Source: Trichostrongylus colubriformis (Eukaryota; Nematoda; Chromadorea; Rhabditida; Trichostrongylidae). From it: a stretch of DNA of 64,000 bases. Positions within the stretch are counted from its first letter, which is position 1. Every line of letters begins with the position of its first letter. The DNA is taken from contig OZ022258.1 in assembly GCA_963978905.1 (NCBI GenBank), forward strand, positions 44,376,591 through 44,440,590, given 5' to 3'. Positions 33,204 through 44,260 of this stretch are shown here, piece after piece. A program made the position numbers and the translations under genes. The notes under the pieces are model-generated. The model made no database searches. It worked only from the letters and a program-made list of their open reading frames with translations, and was not told the origin of the DNA.

Positions 33204-33490
33204 ATGAGAATTACTTTACTCTTCCTACTCCTCTTGGTTGTAATCGCCGAAGCAGGCGTCCTTGAAAAGGTAAACAAGATGGGTAAAAAAGCAGTTGCAG
33301 GAGTCAAAAATACAGCCTCGAAGGTTTGTTTAATATTCTCAGTCATTCCTCCGAGTTCTCTGAAGCAACAAAACAGTGGAGTATTTAATACAAAATAAAG
33401 GGATTTCTTTGATAACTTTTTTTGCAGGTAAAAGCTAAAATCAGTAAAAAGAAGTCCGCAAAAGGCTCAAGTGTGGATGAAGAGGAATAG
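33204..33490 (+). CDS. secreted lysine-rich amphipathic peptide, copy F
   Basis: Coding exons 33204-33323 and 33428-33490 flank a 104 bp intron. The 60-residue product has signal peptide MRITLLFLLLLVVIAEA and otherwise equals copy E, with AVAGVKNTASK and the tail KSAKGSSVDEEE. The upstream intron is 32987-33202 (GTGAG donor, TTTCAG acceptor one base before the ATG). AATAAA is at 33546-33551. Copy F differs from E in the signal peptide only (I for L at residue 3, V for F at residue 12). It lies head-to-head with E across a spacer that a MITE has lengthened. Confidence 0.75.
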
Positions 33491-34299
33491 AAAGTAGATA
33501 GCCTTCGTGAAACGTAGACTATTGCCCATTCTGGGTATTTCCCACAATAAAAGCTATTTCACGGCTTTATATAAAACGTGACAGATGATGAGACCCCGCG
33601 GTAGTGGACATGCTCGTTGGGAAAAATCCAGAGAATGTAGTATGATCGTCGATTTCATGAGGGCATACGAAGCTACAACAGCGAAGCATTTCACAAATCT
33701 GAAAGAAACGGACAATTTTAGCCATCTCAGTGTTGTGTCACTGAGCATTCGTGAAGATTTTGTAAACAACTGTAGTGCTTACTGATTACTGAACGCCCTG
33801 TCAGTGAAAGCGCCTTCATGCTGTCCAGGCCCAGATCGTATTTGGCGTTTTTGATTGATGTGCTCTCGGAATTTAGACGACAAAAGACTTATATTATAAG
33901 GGCATAATGCCACGAATTCTTCACGACGACTGTATCTATAAGCGTCATGAATAGGTGTATTTGTGAGCTCAGCGCGACTGTGAACCCTCAGCCGACTGAA
34001 TTGGTTATTTGGTCGTCGACTTGCTTTTCATATGATGATTGGGAAGGATCCTTGCAAAAAAGGGAAACTGATTATGATTGCTACAAGTAATGACGTCGTA
34101 TGGTTTTTTTGTTCTAGTGAACTAGAGTGGTGGAACGACTTGCAAACAAAACCAATAAAATGAAATTTATCTATATCATAGACATCATTGGTCAGACTGA
34201 TAAACGGACCGTAAGTAACATCAAAGTAACATCGATGGTCAAAAACATCAAAGTAACATCGATGGTCAAAAACACAGTGAGCTAACTACACCACCAAGA

Positions 34300-36640
34300 A
34301 AACATTTGCCGTAAACTTCACTGCGTAAGTTTCGGTGTTCGTAACGTAGCGTACTCACGTATTTGCGCCGGACTTGAGGCCGCACCAACCCAACACAGCC
34401 ACATGTATTAAAAGTACAATCTACTGTTCCGCTGCGCTCGTTGAATGCTACATCTCGGGTTTCATTAACCAGTCGCGTATTTGCCAGCGATTTTTCTTGT
34501 TCTCAAAGGTATGAGCCGCCACAAGCTGATGGGAAAAAGGGAACGGCCAACAATTCGTCTACACTCGAACAACTATTTTGGATTAAGAAGTTGCTTATAT
34601 GAAGGTTTAGACAGAGCTTCAGAAATTATTTCTTAAGTTTGCACAATTTGTATGCTTCTACAGTACGTGAAGCACTCGTATCTGCAGTCACTAGTTTTGT
34701 ATTCGTCTTTTTTACACTTAGGTTTAACACTAAGCTAAATCAATTTATACAACATCGTATATATTTCTCAGGAGATGTTAATGCAAAATAGTGAAATTCC
34801 TTTATTGCACTAGGCACAGGTATTCGATATAGGGTGATGTAATTCGCTAGCGCTACCATTCTTTTTCACTGTTCTTTTCCTTCACCACTAACCGTTAACT
34901 GGTCCGTCACAGCCTTTTCTGGAAACCATATTCATTGAGTTATCCATACGTTATTCATATGAATAGGCGCCACTTTTTCATTGCACCGAAATGGAAGTTG
35001 AAACAAACTGATATGAGAGGGCGGTGCAATATGTTAGGGTAAGAAAAACCATACAGAACAATTATGCAACTTGATAATCAGGAAAAAATGTAAGTGAAAT
35101 CATCGCACACTAATTGAGACTCTGCACTCTACTGTGTTTGATGGGTACCCATCTTCTGAATTTTTTCACACCAACCATGGCAATCTAAGACCTTGTTGTC
35201 GTGCTATAATTATACGTTGTTTGTTTGCTTGTCACGACATTCAAAAAGTGAGCACCTATGGCAGATCGTTCACTAAGAAACATCGAAAAACACCGTCGTC
35301 GAGAAGGCATTCAGAGCCTTCGCCAAATCCCCGAGTCTTCTATTCACTGGAGGGGTTTTTGAGTGGCAGGTCTGTTCGTCGCAAGATGTCTCATTCTCAT
35401 TGCATTTCGAACTCAGAGCAATTTTAGTCACAAAACTCATTGTTCTTAACGACTAGATAGCTTTAACAATGTACTTTTTATTTCCTTGTCTGCTATCTTC
35501 GAAAGTTTCAGAGCATTACCTCAGATCACAGGATATTCCTGAAAAAAAACATGATTGTGATTTATTAAGAAGCTTTTCGATCCAACGTGTTCAAATGTAC
35601 CTACAATTGCAATTTCATGAACTATATTCTGCTTGCATCAAGAATATCGGTGCTACTTTGACAGGTTTCAGAAAAATCGTTGTGAAGGTGCTGCCGTCTC
35701 CGTTGACTCGACACTCCCCTCTACATCAATTTGATAACTTGCGCCCACGGCGAGTTCACCCTGGAGAAATTTTGAAGAATTTGTTACAATCATACATCTC
35801 ATCGAGTAGTGAGACTAACCGCTGGTTGTGTACGGCGTATTCTGGGTTTAGTGTCAGGCGGTGGTTCGGATGCTTGTGTAAGCGACCCCAAGTGTAGAAA
35901 TATCCATGCAAGGGTTCTTGCTCGCAAATGCTCCCCACTGTTGGGTGCGGTGACTCCTCAATAATGCTGTTGGATGGAATGACTCCTTTATGATATGTCT
36001 GGATATGGAAATCAGATGAAAAAGTGAATATTTCAAAAGACAACGTATACTCCATACATGAACAAAAAAGGTGGTCCAAGCTGTTGCAGGTGAATTGAAT
36101 CGATGAATATTCCATAGTAAACTCATTGTCATCTGCCAAACGGTCAGTCTAGCGCACCTTCCCATTATCATTCCACTGCTCTTCTTCTGCTTTTACTCGT
36201 TCACCGTCAAAGAGCACTGATCCTCAATTCTATTGTTTTTATTAAATCTTTAACGCTGTGCGGGAAAGCATGCTGAAACCTGTTATTAAAAGCTGTTCGT
36301 GTCATCCGTCATGAACAGTTTTACATTAAAGTCAGGTAACATCTCGTTAATCTCCTAAAACAATTTGAATATCTCATCCTCCGTCATCCTTAAACAGCGG
36401 AGTCACCTTCATGAACGTGACACACTCGGAGAAGCAACAACACCTGCGGGACAATAGATAAGCGACGGGAAGTCCTATATCCCAGTCATCCACTGCAATC
36501 ACAGTTGCTAAACGGATAGAAGATCGCGTTACCGACCATATTTCCTCAGCCATGTTTTCTTCACTGGAGTCACCACAACTTAGGTTGACTTTCATGAGAT
36601 AGCTATAGTCTTCGGGTCTTTTCGTAAAATGTAAAGAAAC
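34300..36640 (-). pseudogene. MULE transposase relic (E/F unit)
   Basis: Starting near 36640 on the minus strand, the relic gives AEEIWSVTRSSIRLATVIAV and then GLPVAYLLSRR, which is closer to MULE consensus than the giant-arm copies. Later segments include GRLHKHPNHRLTLNPEYAV and ELAVGASYQIDVEGSVESTE near 35900-35700. It is heavily broken and carries the 0.9 kb insertion at 34380-35293. It is convergent with gene F. Confidence 0.55.
34380..35293. mobile_element. unclassified insertion in the MULE relic
   Basis: Flanks at GGACTTGAGGC (34369-34379) and TCGTCGAGAAGGCATTCAG (from 35294) are contiguous in the giant palindrome arms (near 23610-23640) and in the E side (near 30370). The intervening 0.9 kb is unique in the window. 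I find no terminal repeats, target duplication or coding domain, so mobile origin is inferred only from the empty site. Confidence 0.45.
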
Positions 36641-36998
36641 TACGGCTCTGGTCCCATAATGTCGACTCACAATCAGTGCTTTCCGTAAACCAACTACACG
36701 TGGTTAGCGTTTTTTGTTACAGCTCCAGTGTTTTCCCCTTCCTACCGATTGCCATGTTTGTACACGTTTTAAATAACTTTGTTTCCTAGGCGTGCCTATG
36801 TCGGCAACGAATTATCTCGGCTTTCTACGATCAGTCGCGAATTACCCGTAAAGTGCATTGCTGTCGGTCGTTAGTCAATCAAACTGACGAACCGCTAGGA
36901 TGCGTATTTGACAAGGCTCTTTTTTGGTTTTTTGCCCTTTTTCCGAGCAGAATGCGTCCGGCTTTCAACTGAATAGTGCTTATGCATATAAGTACATA

Positions 36999-37412
36999 CA
37001 GCAGCGCTCAAAAGTATTCCTTTAAACACTTTTTTGCCATAACTTTTTTTCTAATTGATCATGTGTCGCTTGACCCTTTCCACGGTTTTTTACAAAAGTT
37101 TACTACAAAACCAGCCAAAAAAAGAAAAAGGCTTGGCCATGAAAACGGTTTTCTTTACAAAAACAAAACGATCAAGCCTCAGAGAACATCAATATTTTGA
37201 AGAAAAACCACGAATTTTGATGACAGCGGCACAGTGGAACGTCATAGGGATGGCACTCCAAAAACAACACAAAAATTGCTTTTAACCACGTAGGTTACAC
37301 CTTGAGCGCCAAAATATTATATTTAGTATGCAGTGTCTCCAAGTAAAACATACTAAAATTGTGAAAAACCCAAGTGTAAAACCATTTGGCCGAAGACTCT
37401 TGAGCGCTACTG
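36999..37412. mobile_element. Tc1-like non-autonomous element, copy 1
   Basis: Ends are CAGCAGCGCTCAAAAGT and, inverted, CAGTAGCGCTCAAGAGT, flanked by TA. The homologous site at about 27117 is empty. A related, inverted copy lies at 60410-60917. No transposase frame is visible in the 414 bp. Confidence 0.85.
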
Positions 37413-37924
37413 TATATAGAGAGCGTGAAAGGGCACTTGAGTTATTGTTCTTTCCCCATTTCGATAGGCACGTTCCATCCAATGAATGTCAAGTTCTTTT
37501 TATTTAATTTAAGTTTACTTTTGGATTTGAAATCTCTAACCGATCGAATGCCCCAAATTGGAAAATAGATGGAATTCAGAAAGGCATATATTGACAATAG
37601 TGGTCGCCGGCGGGAGCGGTCGTCTCTGCACGTCTCCGTTGCTAATCAAATTTTCTGACTGAGTCTACTCCAAATATCGACTTGGTATTCATATATTATA
37701 TATTGATACCACAAAAGAAGACCAGTTGGAAGCTAGGAAGCGTGAGTGGGTTCGACTCTTAAGGTTTCGGTTTTCCCAGCGTTCCTTTTTTCAGTGCGTT
37801 CATATCGTCTTGTTTATTGATTTCGCCCTTCTTATAGATTTGAGACCAAAACAGCGTCATGTCACAAAGCAGATCACGTGCTCGTTGAAGCGGTAATACC
37901 AAAGAGGCAATTAGTACTTCTGGT

Positions 37925-38527
37925 GTGGATGATGGTCCTACAGATTCACAAATTGCCGGCATGACCATGACTGATATTGTTAGTGCCATGATGGAGCGTA
38001 ACAAACAAATTAAAGACCCTGTCATGGCCAAATACATAAACGCTCTGGTTTCAAAACTACCCCAAGCGATCAGCGATGCTGTCGAGGCGGATAAGCGTGG
38101 GCGCAGCTTGGTCATCTCTGGGATCCCAGAGCCAGATCCACAGGTGCCTCCTTCCAGCAAACAACAGGATGTGGAGGCAAGGATTACGGAAGTGCTAGAT
38201 ATCCTAGGCGTAGAGTGCAGACCAGTAGAGGTCTACTGCATGGGTAGACCTGGTGGTACGCACCCGCGTCTAGTGAAACTAGTGCTACCTTCCAAAAGTC
38301 ATTGGATCACTGCACTACCAAACAGCCGCCGCCTACGTACCTCCCGTTTTCCTGACGTATTCGTGCGCAAAAGTTTAACCCCTGCAGAGCGCACTCGGGA
38401 GTTCCAACTTCGGCAAGAGTGTAGAGCGCGCCACAAGCAACTTAATAGCCGTGTCTGGGTGGTTTACCGGGGCGAGTTAAGACGCTCTGACGAGATTGCT
38501 AAATCAAAGGTGTCGGAAAACTCTTAG
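37925..38527 (+). CDS. LINE ORF1-like protein
   Basis: An intact 200-codon frame precedes the endonuclease. It has a N-terminal segment without a clear domain, then RSLVISGIPEPDPQVPPSS, a segment with ITEVLDILGVECRPVEVYCM, and basic C-terminal helices (ECRARHKQLNSRVWVVYRGE). This arrangement resembles the non-catalytic first protein of nematode CR1 LINEs, which usually binds RNA. No zinc knuckles are visible. The true start may be upstream of the first ATG used here. Intactness in an otherwise broken element may be chance. Confidence 0.6.
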   Translation: MDDGPTDSQIAGMTMTDIVSAMMERNKQIKDPVMAKYINALVSKLPQAISDAVEADKRGRSLVISGIPEPDPQVPPSSKQQDVEARITEVLDILGVECRPVEVYCMGRPGGTHPRLVKLVLPSKSHWITALPNSRRLRTSRFPDVFVRKSLTPAERTREFQLRQECRARHKQLNSRVWVVYRGELRRSDEIAKSKVSENS

Positions 38528-38559
38528 CTTGTCACGGAACACCCTCAGGAATCAGTTGT

Positions 38560-41356
38560 TCTCTTTTTAACTCCAGGAGTTTGAATAACAAACTTCATCA
38601 CTTGCACCTTTTTCTTGACACTTATAACCCCGACTTAGTTTTCATCACTGAAACATGGCTATCATCCAAAATATCGGACAGTGAACTGTCTGGCATTCGC
38701 ACCTATAACGTTTTTCGTCTTGATCGCAAGTACAAAAAAGGTGGTGGGGTTTGTTGTTTAGCTAGGAATGTGTTAAGTTTACGTACTGTTGCTGCCCCTT
38801 GCCAGAAGTCGGAACTCCTCTGTCTCAAAGGGTGTGACACTTCCACTTCCGCTCCCTTTAGAATTATCTTAGCATATCGATCACCTAACTCAAATTGTGA
38901 GGACGACGAAAGCCTCATTGATTCATTAGTAGATCTTTGCATTACAAGTGAACATCTAATTCTACTTGACGATTTCAACCTCGCCATAGACTGGATAGCT
39001 CAGAATGCTAAAAATTCTACCTCATCCAAATTCCTTGAATTTTTTGAGAGTTGTGTTCTAAGGCAGTACGTCACGCTTCCTACACGTGGAGATTCCGTTT
39101 AGGATTTGGTGCTAGCAAATAGTCCAATTATAGAAGAGCTGCATAATTGCTCTCCTCTAGCTGGATCTGATCATAGTGTAGTTTCCTTCAGAATTCTGAT
39201 ATCGATACCACAACCAAAGCAGTTTCCTCTACCAAATTTTATGAAAGCCGACTACGGTTCCCTCCGTGAATATTTTTCCTCAGTTGATTGGTGGAATGTT
39301 TTTGAAGGATATCTAAATGTTGATGACATGTACAAGAGATTTTGCCGAGTTCTATATGCTGACTTTGCTAAATATGTACCATTTGAAACTATGGGCGTAC
39401 CGAAACTGCGATATCCAGAGCATATCAAAAACCTGATGGCTCAGAAAGCTCGACTTTTCACTTAACTTCAGAACTCCCCGCTATCACTTTTTCATTATAA
39501 GCGAGTTTGCAGTGAATTAGACTTTCACTTGAAAAGATTTTTAGCTCATAATGAAAGACGAGTTATCACAAAATCACGCAAACAAATGTTTTATTCTCTC
39601 GTATGAAACAAACTGAAGCCGCATTTGAACGTCCCAGTGCTTTATAATGACGCTGGTGACCCTCTATACAGAGAGGATCAGAAAGCTGAGGCACTTGCTA
39701 GTTATTTTGCATCAGTCTATAACACACCAGTCTATGTTCCAGGAAACCTCAATAAGTCCAGAGGATTACCATTGCGAGATAACAATAGCACCTGAAGAGG
39801 TATATGGAGTTCTGAAGTCACTGAAAAGTTCCTGTTCGTCACCATTCGATGGTATTCCCCAAGATGTCCTTGAAAAATGCGTGCGTTCTTTATTTAAACC
39901 TATTTCCATGATCTTAAACGCCTCTTTATTATTTTGCGAGGTCCCATCAGTCTGGAAAGAGTCTCTCGTCACAGCGATTCCCAAAGTGTCGAAACCGTGT
40001 CAGGCATCTTCTTTTCGTCCCATAAGCATCACTTCACCAATAGTCAAAGTTCTGGAAAAGTTGTTGGGCGATAAACTCGTACAACAGTTTGCCAGAGGTA
40101 AAGTCATTCCCGCAGAACAGCATGGATTTGTGATGGGTGCCTCAACGTGTACCTTGATGGCGGATTGTGTATTTGACTGGAACTAGGCTTTAAACAAAGG
40201 TGAAGGCATCGATGTCATTTACTTCGATCTATCGAAAGCTTTCGATAAAGTGAGTCATGGCAAGCTTTTATGCAAGCTACGCCAACTGGGTGTTAATGGG
40301 ACCCTAGTAGAGTGGATTCGCTCCTACTTGAGGAATAGGCACATGTGGGTAAGAGTCGGCAACGCGTTTTCAAAGCGTTACCCGTGTACCAGTGGTGTTC
40401 CCCAGGGTGGTGTGCTTTTACCTCTCTTGCTCTTAGCGTACACCTATGGCTTACCGAGCTGTTTGAAAACACACCCTGCTGTTAAAGTGCAGATGTACGC
40501 TGATGACATAAAGTTTTATGGTGGATACACTGAAGGTACTCATGAGTGTGTCCACGAAGCTCTAACTCGCTCCATTAGTAATATGATGACGTGGGCTTCA
40601 ACCTGGGGGATACCTGTCAATCTCAGCAAAACATCGGTTCTTCACATGGGAAAAGCCAAGACAGATCCATACACGTTTAATGACGTGGTGATACGCACTT
40701 CGCAAAGTGTTCGAGATCTTGGGTTTTATATGGACAGGGAGCTGGACTTCGACCGGCGCATTAGTCTTACTGTTCAGAATGCATTTAATGTTCTATTCAC
40801 CATTTTTAGAAACATTCAATGCAACGATCCCTCCACATTTGTGAAACTTTACAAGACTTACGCATTACCAATTTTAGAACATGGATCACAAATTCGGAGC
40901 CCTTATAAAAAGAAACTACAGGCTAAAGTCGAAAAAGTTCAGCAAACTTTTACTAAAATTCTGATGTATAGATGTTACCCGAATCCAGGGTACCCTGTTC
41001 ATATGCCCAATTATCGAGATCGTCTGAAGTGCCTAGGACTGAAATCACTACTCCACCGGAGGGTTTTTAATGATGTCGTCTTTTGTTTTGAGCTACTGAG
41101 GGGAGAATTAAATCTCAAGCCCAGTAAATATTGGAGGTTTCGACCTTGCAGAGGGCGCACACGGAAAGTTTCTCCGCAGTGTCCTACACTGGCGACAAAA
41201 CAGCAGTCCAAGGATATAAATTCCCTGCTCTTTCGCGGGGCTAGATGGCTGCAGTTGTTGCCGGCAGAGATAGTGGATGCCCAAAATGCTAGCATTTTCA
41301 AGAACAGATTGAAAAAAGTGGATTTACTAGCTGTTCTCGGCATTCAGGATTTTTGA
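38560..41356 (+). pseudogene. LINE ORF2: endonuclease and reverse transcriptase
   Basis: The endonuclease spans 38560-39470, with FITETWLSSK near the start and LAGSDHSVVSF near the end. The reverse transcriptase spans about 39740-41356, with SSPFDGIPQDVL, SFRPISITSPIVKVLE, VIYFDLSKAFDKVSHGKLL, GVPQGG, MYADDIKFYG (YADD motif), a thumb segment KLYKTYALPILEHGS and a C-terminal LLFRGARWLQLLP. In-frame stops at about 39103, 39463 and 40185 and a frameshift near 39745 inactivate it. The motif GVPQGGVLLPLL is also altered from the usual GVPQGSVLGPLL. Motif order fits the CR1 clade. Confidence 0.88.
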
Positions 41357-42046
41357 AGTTATTCTGAGATTACAAATCTTCCTTTTCCAGTAGTGCGAGT
41401 TTGTGGGCTTTTTACAGCTACTAGTTCCCGTTGGATTGATGGAGGCGACGTCACGATGTGCTGCGATATTTTCTTTTCTTAGTAGTTCCTCACATTTCAT
41501 TTTTTTTCGTATTTGTTTACTAACTTTTGATTTTGCTGTTTGCGCTTGGAGTGCTGGTCTAAGGTTACCGACAAGGTAGGGATACAAACAGAGGGTATAT
41601 CTTAGATTATTCTTTGCTAGTCTCACTGGATTTGTACGACCACTTGATCATGACAAAGAGCAATTTTATTTGGCGGGTCTGGAGCTGAATTGTCAGGGGT
41701 AGGGAATACCTGGCATCCGAAAATTCAGCTTCAGGTTTCTTACCACCCTGTTTTGTCTAAAAGTGACGTTATCCCTAGCGTCATCCGCCTGAATTGTTTA
41801 TAGAAGCGCACAGTGAACTTTGGGACGCTCTCAACGTTCTCAGCTACTCAGTAACTGCTGAAGTGGTCACTATGTCCTTCTTTCTATCTCAAAACTAGCG
41901 GGCTTCTCTCTACCTTCGCTGGTTTCACTATAGACCGCAATGCACTCATGTTTTTGTGTTATGTTTGCGTTCACTTTGTAAGCAATTGTTATAGCGCACC
42001 CACGCGTGCAATAAATAAATAAATATATGATACATATATGATATTC

Positions 42047-42610
42047 CTCAGAGGTATGCACGACGCATTGATTCGAGTAATGTGCATATTCCTGCAAACA
42101 TCTCCAATTAGAGCCAATTCATAAGAACATGATAGAATTTGCCTCTTTAGCGACGTTTTCATATGCACTTGATTTGAATATTTTGTGTATTATTTTCGTA
42201 CAGAATATTATGCGTGCATAAATTACTTGCGTTTCACCTCGTCGTGATACAGTTTTGTTGCCTAATCCTTCTTGAATAAACGTTACATTTCTTCCAATAG
42301 AAAGAGATGAGTTACATGAAACTCGTTGTAGTACAACCGTTTGGAAAATTTATTTTCTGGTTATTTTAGGTATATAATATTAGGTGGAAATCCCTGTCTC
42401 GCTTTGCGCTTTTCCAAATTGAACCAAAGTTTTAAAACACGTGAACTTAGATGAACTTGTGTACATATTGTGCTGATAAAGAAACAAAAATTTGATTTTT
42501 CTGAATAAAGACTTTCCTCAGAGTTCAATAAGTGATTGAATAGCTAGTAGAAAAAGTACAACAAAAAGGATTTTTTGACACACTTCACTTTACGAGTTAC
42601 AGTTTAGTAT
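42047..42610. other. flank of LINE, no recognisable gene
   Basis: The first 60 bp match 27245-27310 (GAGGTATGCA followed by TCCTGCAAAC). The rest is AT-rich and shows no supported gene. Confidence 0.5.
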
Positions 42611-43969
42611 TGGGTCAGGGAATAAGTTCCCGCCGTTTTTTAGCCCCGTTTTTCACATTGTTCCCCTCATCTTTCGACAAAGCCTATATGTGTTTTAAAT
42701 AGAGCTATTTCTGCACTACAGAAACCTACTATCTGTTTTTCGATTCCTTCGACTACATAATATTCATGAGATTTGCAAGTGAAGTAAGCTGAAGGCAAAA
42801 AATTTGGCACTTGCGCACCTCATTTTTCTGTCTGTCATAGAGATCATGTATGTGTAGATGTTTTCGATAGAGCTTTTTCAGGTCTACGGAATGGTACTAC
42901 TTTTTATTCGAATCACTCAACTTTTTACTGATTTTAGAACTCACAAATGCTGTACTAGCAAAAGTGTGCATTTTCAATATCTTCTCTTCCTCGCCTACCA
43001 TCGAGATTGGAGAGGATGTGCAAATGTGCATTCGATAGAGCTCTTTCTGCTATACAAGACTATACCACTCTTTTTTTGTATCCTCTCATATTTTAGCATG
43101 TAGGGATAAGTTTCCGCCTTTTTTCAATTCAAAATTGCGTAATGAAAATAAATTTTTTTGGCAGGGTGTTTTGTATCACTCGATAGAGCTCTTTTCGCTC
43201 TAGAAGACAGTGTTCACGATCTTGGTTCGCATTGGTTTTGCCATTTTTAGATCATTTCAATGTTGACGAAATTGAGCACTCTCATCACATGGTGTCGAAA
43301 ATGCTCGATTTCGTCGACTTTTACATGATCTAAAAATGGCAAAACCAATGCGAACAAAAATCGTGAACACTGTCTTCTAGAGCGAAAAGAGCTCTATCGA
43401 GTGATACAAAACACCCTGCCAAAAAAATTTATTTTCATTACGCAATTTTGAATTGAAAAATGGCGGAAACTTATCCCTACATGCTAAAATATGAGAGGAT
43501 ACAAAAAAAGAGTGGTATAGTCTTGTATAGCAGAAAGAGCTTTATTGAATGCACATTTGCACATCCTCTCCAATCTCGATGGTAGGCGAGGAAGAGAAGA
43601 TAACGAAAGTGCACACTTTTGTGAGTACTGCGATTGTGAGTCTTAAAAACAGCAAAAAATTGAGCGATTTGAATAAAAAGTAGTACCATTCTGTAGAGCT
43701 GAAAAAGCTCTATCAAAACATATACACATACATTTTTGATCTTGATGCAGACGAGAAAGATGAGATGCGCAAGTGCCAATTTTTGCCTTCAGCTTACTTC
43801 ACTTCAAACTTCATAAATATTAGGTGGTCAAAGTAATCGAAAAAGAGATAGTAGCATTTGTAGAGCAGGAAAAGCTCTATCGAAAACGTATATAAGCTTT
43901 GTCGAAAGATGAAGGGAATAATGTGAAAAATGGGGTTGTAGAACGGCGGGAACTTACTCCCCAACCCAA
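42611..43969. mobile_element. 1.36 kb foldback element, almost wholly palindromic
   Basis: Ends are TTGGGTCAGGGAATAAGTTC and, inverted, TTGGGTTGGGGAGTAAGTTC, with TA on both sides. The arms of about 630 bp remain alignable to the middle near 43290, leaving a loop of some tens of bases. The segment around 43140-43260 against 43320-43440 is nearly perfect. The element encodes no transposase. Frames at 42858-43103 and 43477-43779 are mirror images of each other and therefore by-products of the palindrome. Confidence 0.88.
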
Positions 43970-43971
43970 TA

Positions 43972-44260
43972 GAACCGCAACGGAGGCAAATTAAATGTGA
44001 GCACTGCAGGGAGGAGGTGAAGTAATGGATGGAACAGTTCGCCGCTGCTTTTAATAGCGCTGAAATGAGAATCACTCGCTCAAATTTGTGGTTGATCAAA
44101 ACGAGTTATAGAAAGCAGCAGAAAACTTCTGTATTTGCAGGAAATATTATATTTTTCTTTTTTTTTATCACAGCAGAATAAGCAAATATACCTGATGTTG
44201 GCAAAAGCGTGACGAATCGAAGGTGGCTCTATGGTAGACAATGCAGCCCGGGCTATGTTA
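43972..44260. other. no recognisable gene
   Basis: A short interval between two TA-flanked elements; I see only low-complexity T runs near 44155-44170. Confidence 0.4.

Larger units (their letters stand above)
32480..37545 (-). repeat. E/F palindrome, right arm and extension
   Basis: After the non-palindromic spacer (to about 32830) the arm mirrors 30040-31900, with peptide gene F, flanking sequence and a MULE relic on the minus strand. From about 36600 it continues with the extension also found at 26046-27260. It is interrupted by an unclassified insertion at 34380-35293 and a Tc1-like element at 36999-37412. A 27 bp tandem duplication (AAGTAACATCGATGGTCAAA in the unit) is at about 34218-34272. 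Confidence 0.75.
37546..42046 (+). mobile_element. CR1-type LINE, nearly full length, degenerate
   Basis: The sequence left of 37545 continues at about 42046 when aligned with 27200-27300, so the 4.5 kb between is an insertion. It holds an ORF1-like frame, then an endonuclease-reverse transcriptase frame on the plus strand. The 3' end has an AATAAATAAATAAATA tail at about 42010-42025, as expected of CR1-like elements. The 3' untranslated part (41360-42010) has no gene. Target duplications were not clear by eye. Confidence 0.8.

Noticed and set aside
34218..34272. CRISPR-like or satellite array
   Set aside because: Only two units of a 27 bp direct duplication, with no spacers. A comparable 20 bp duplication is at 9216-9255. 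Both are simple slippage.
43477..43779. 100-codon frame resembling that at 42858-43103
   Set aside because: The two are mirror images produced by the foldback element and not paralogous genes.
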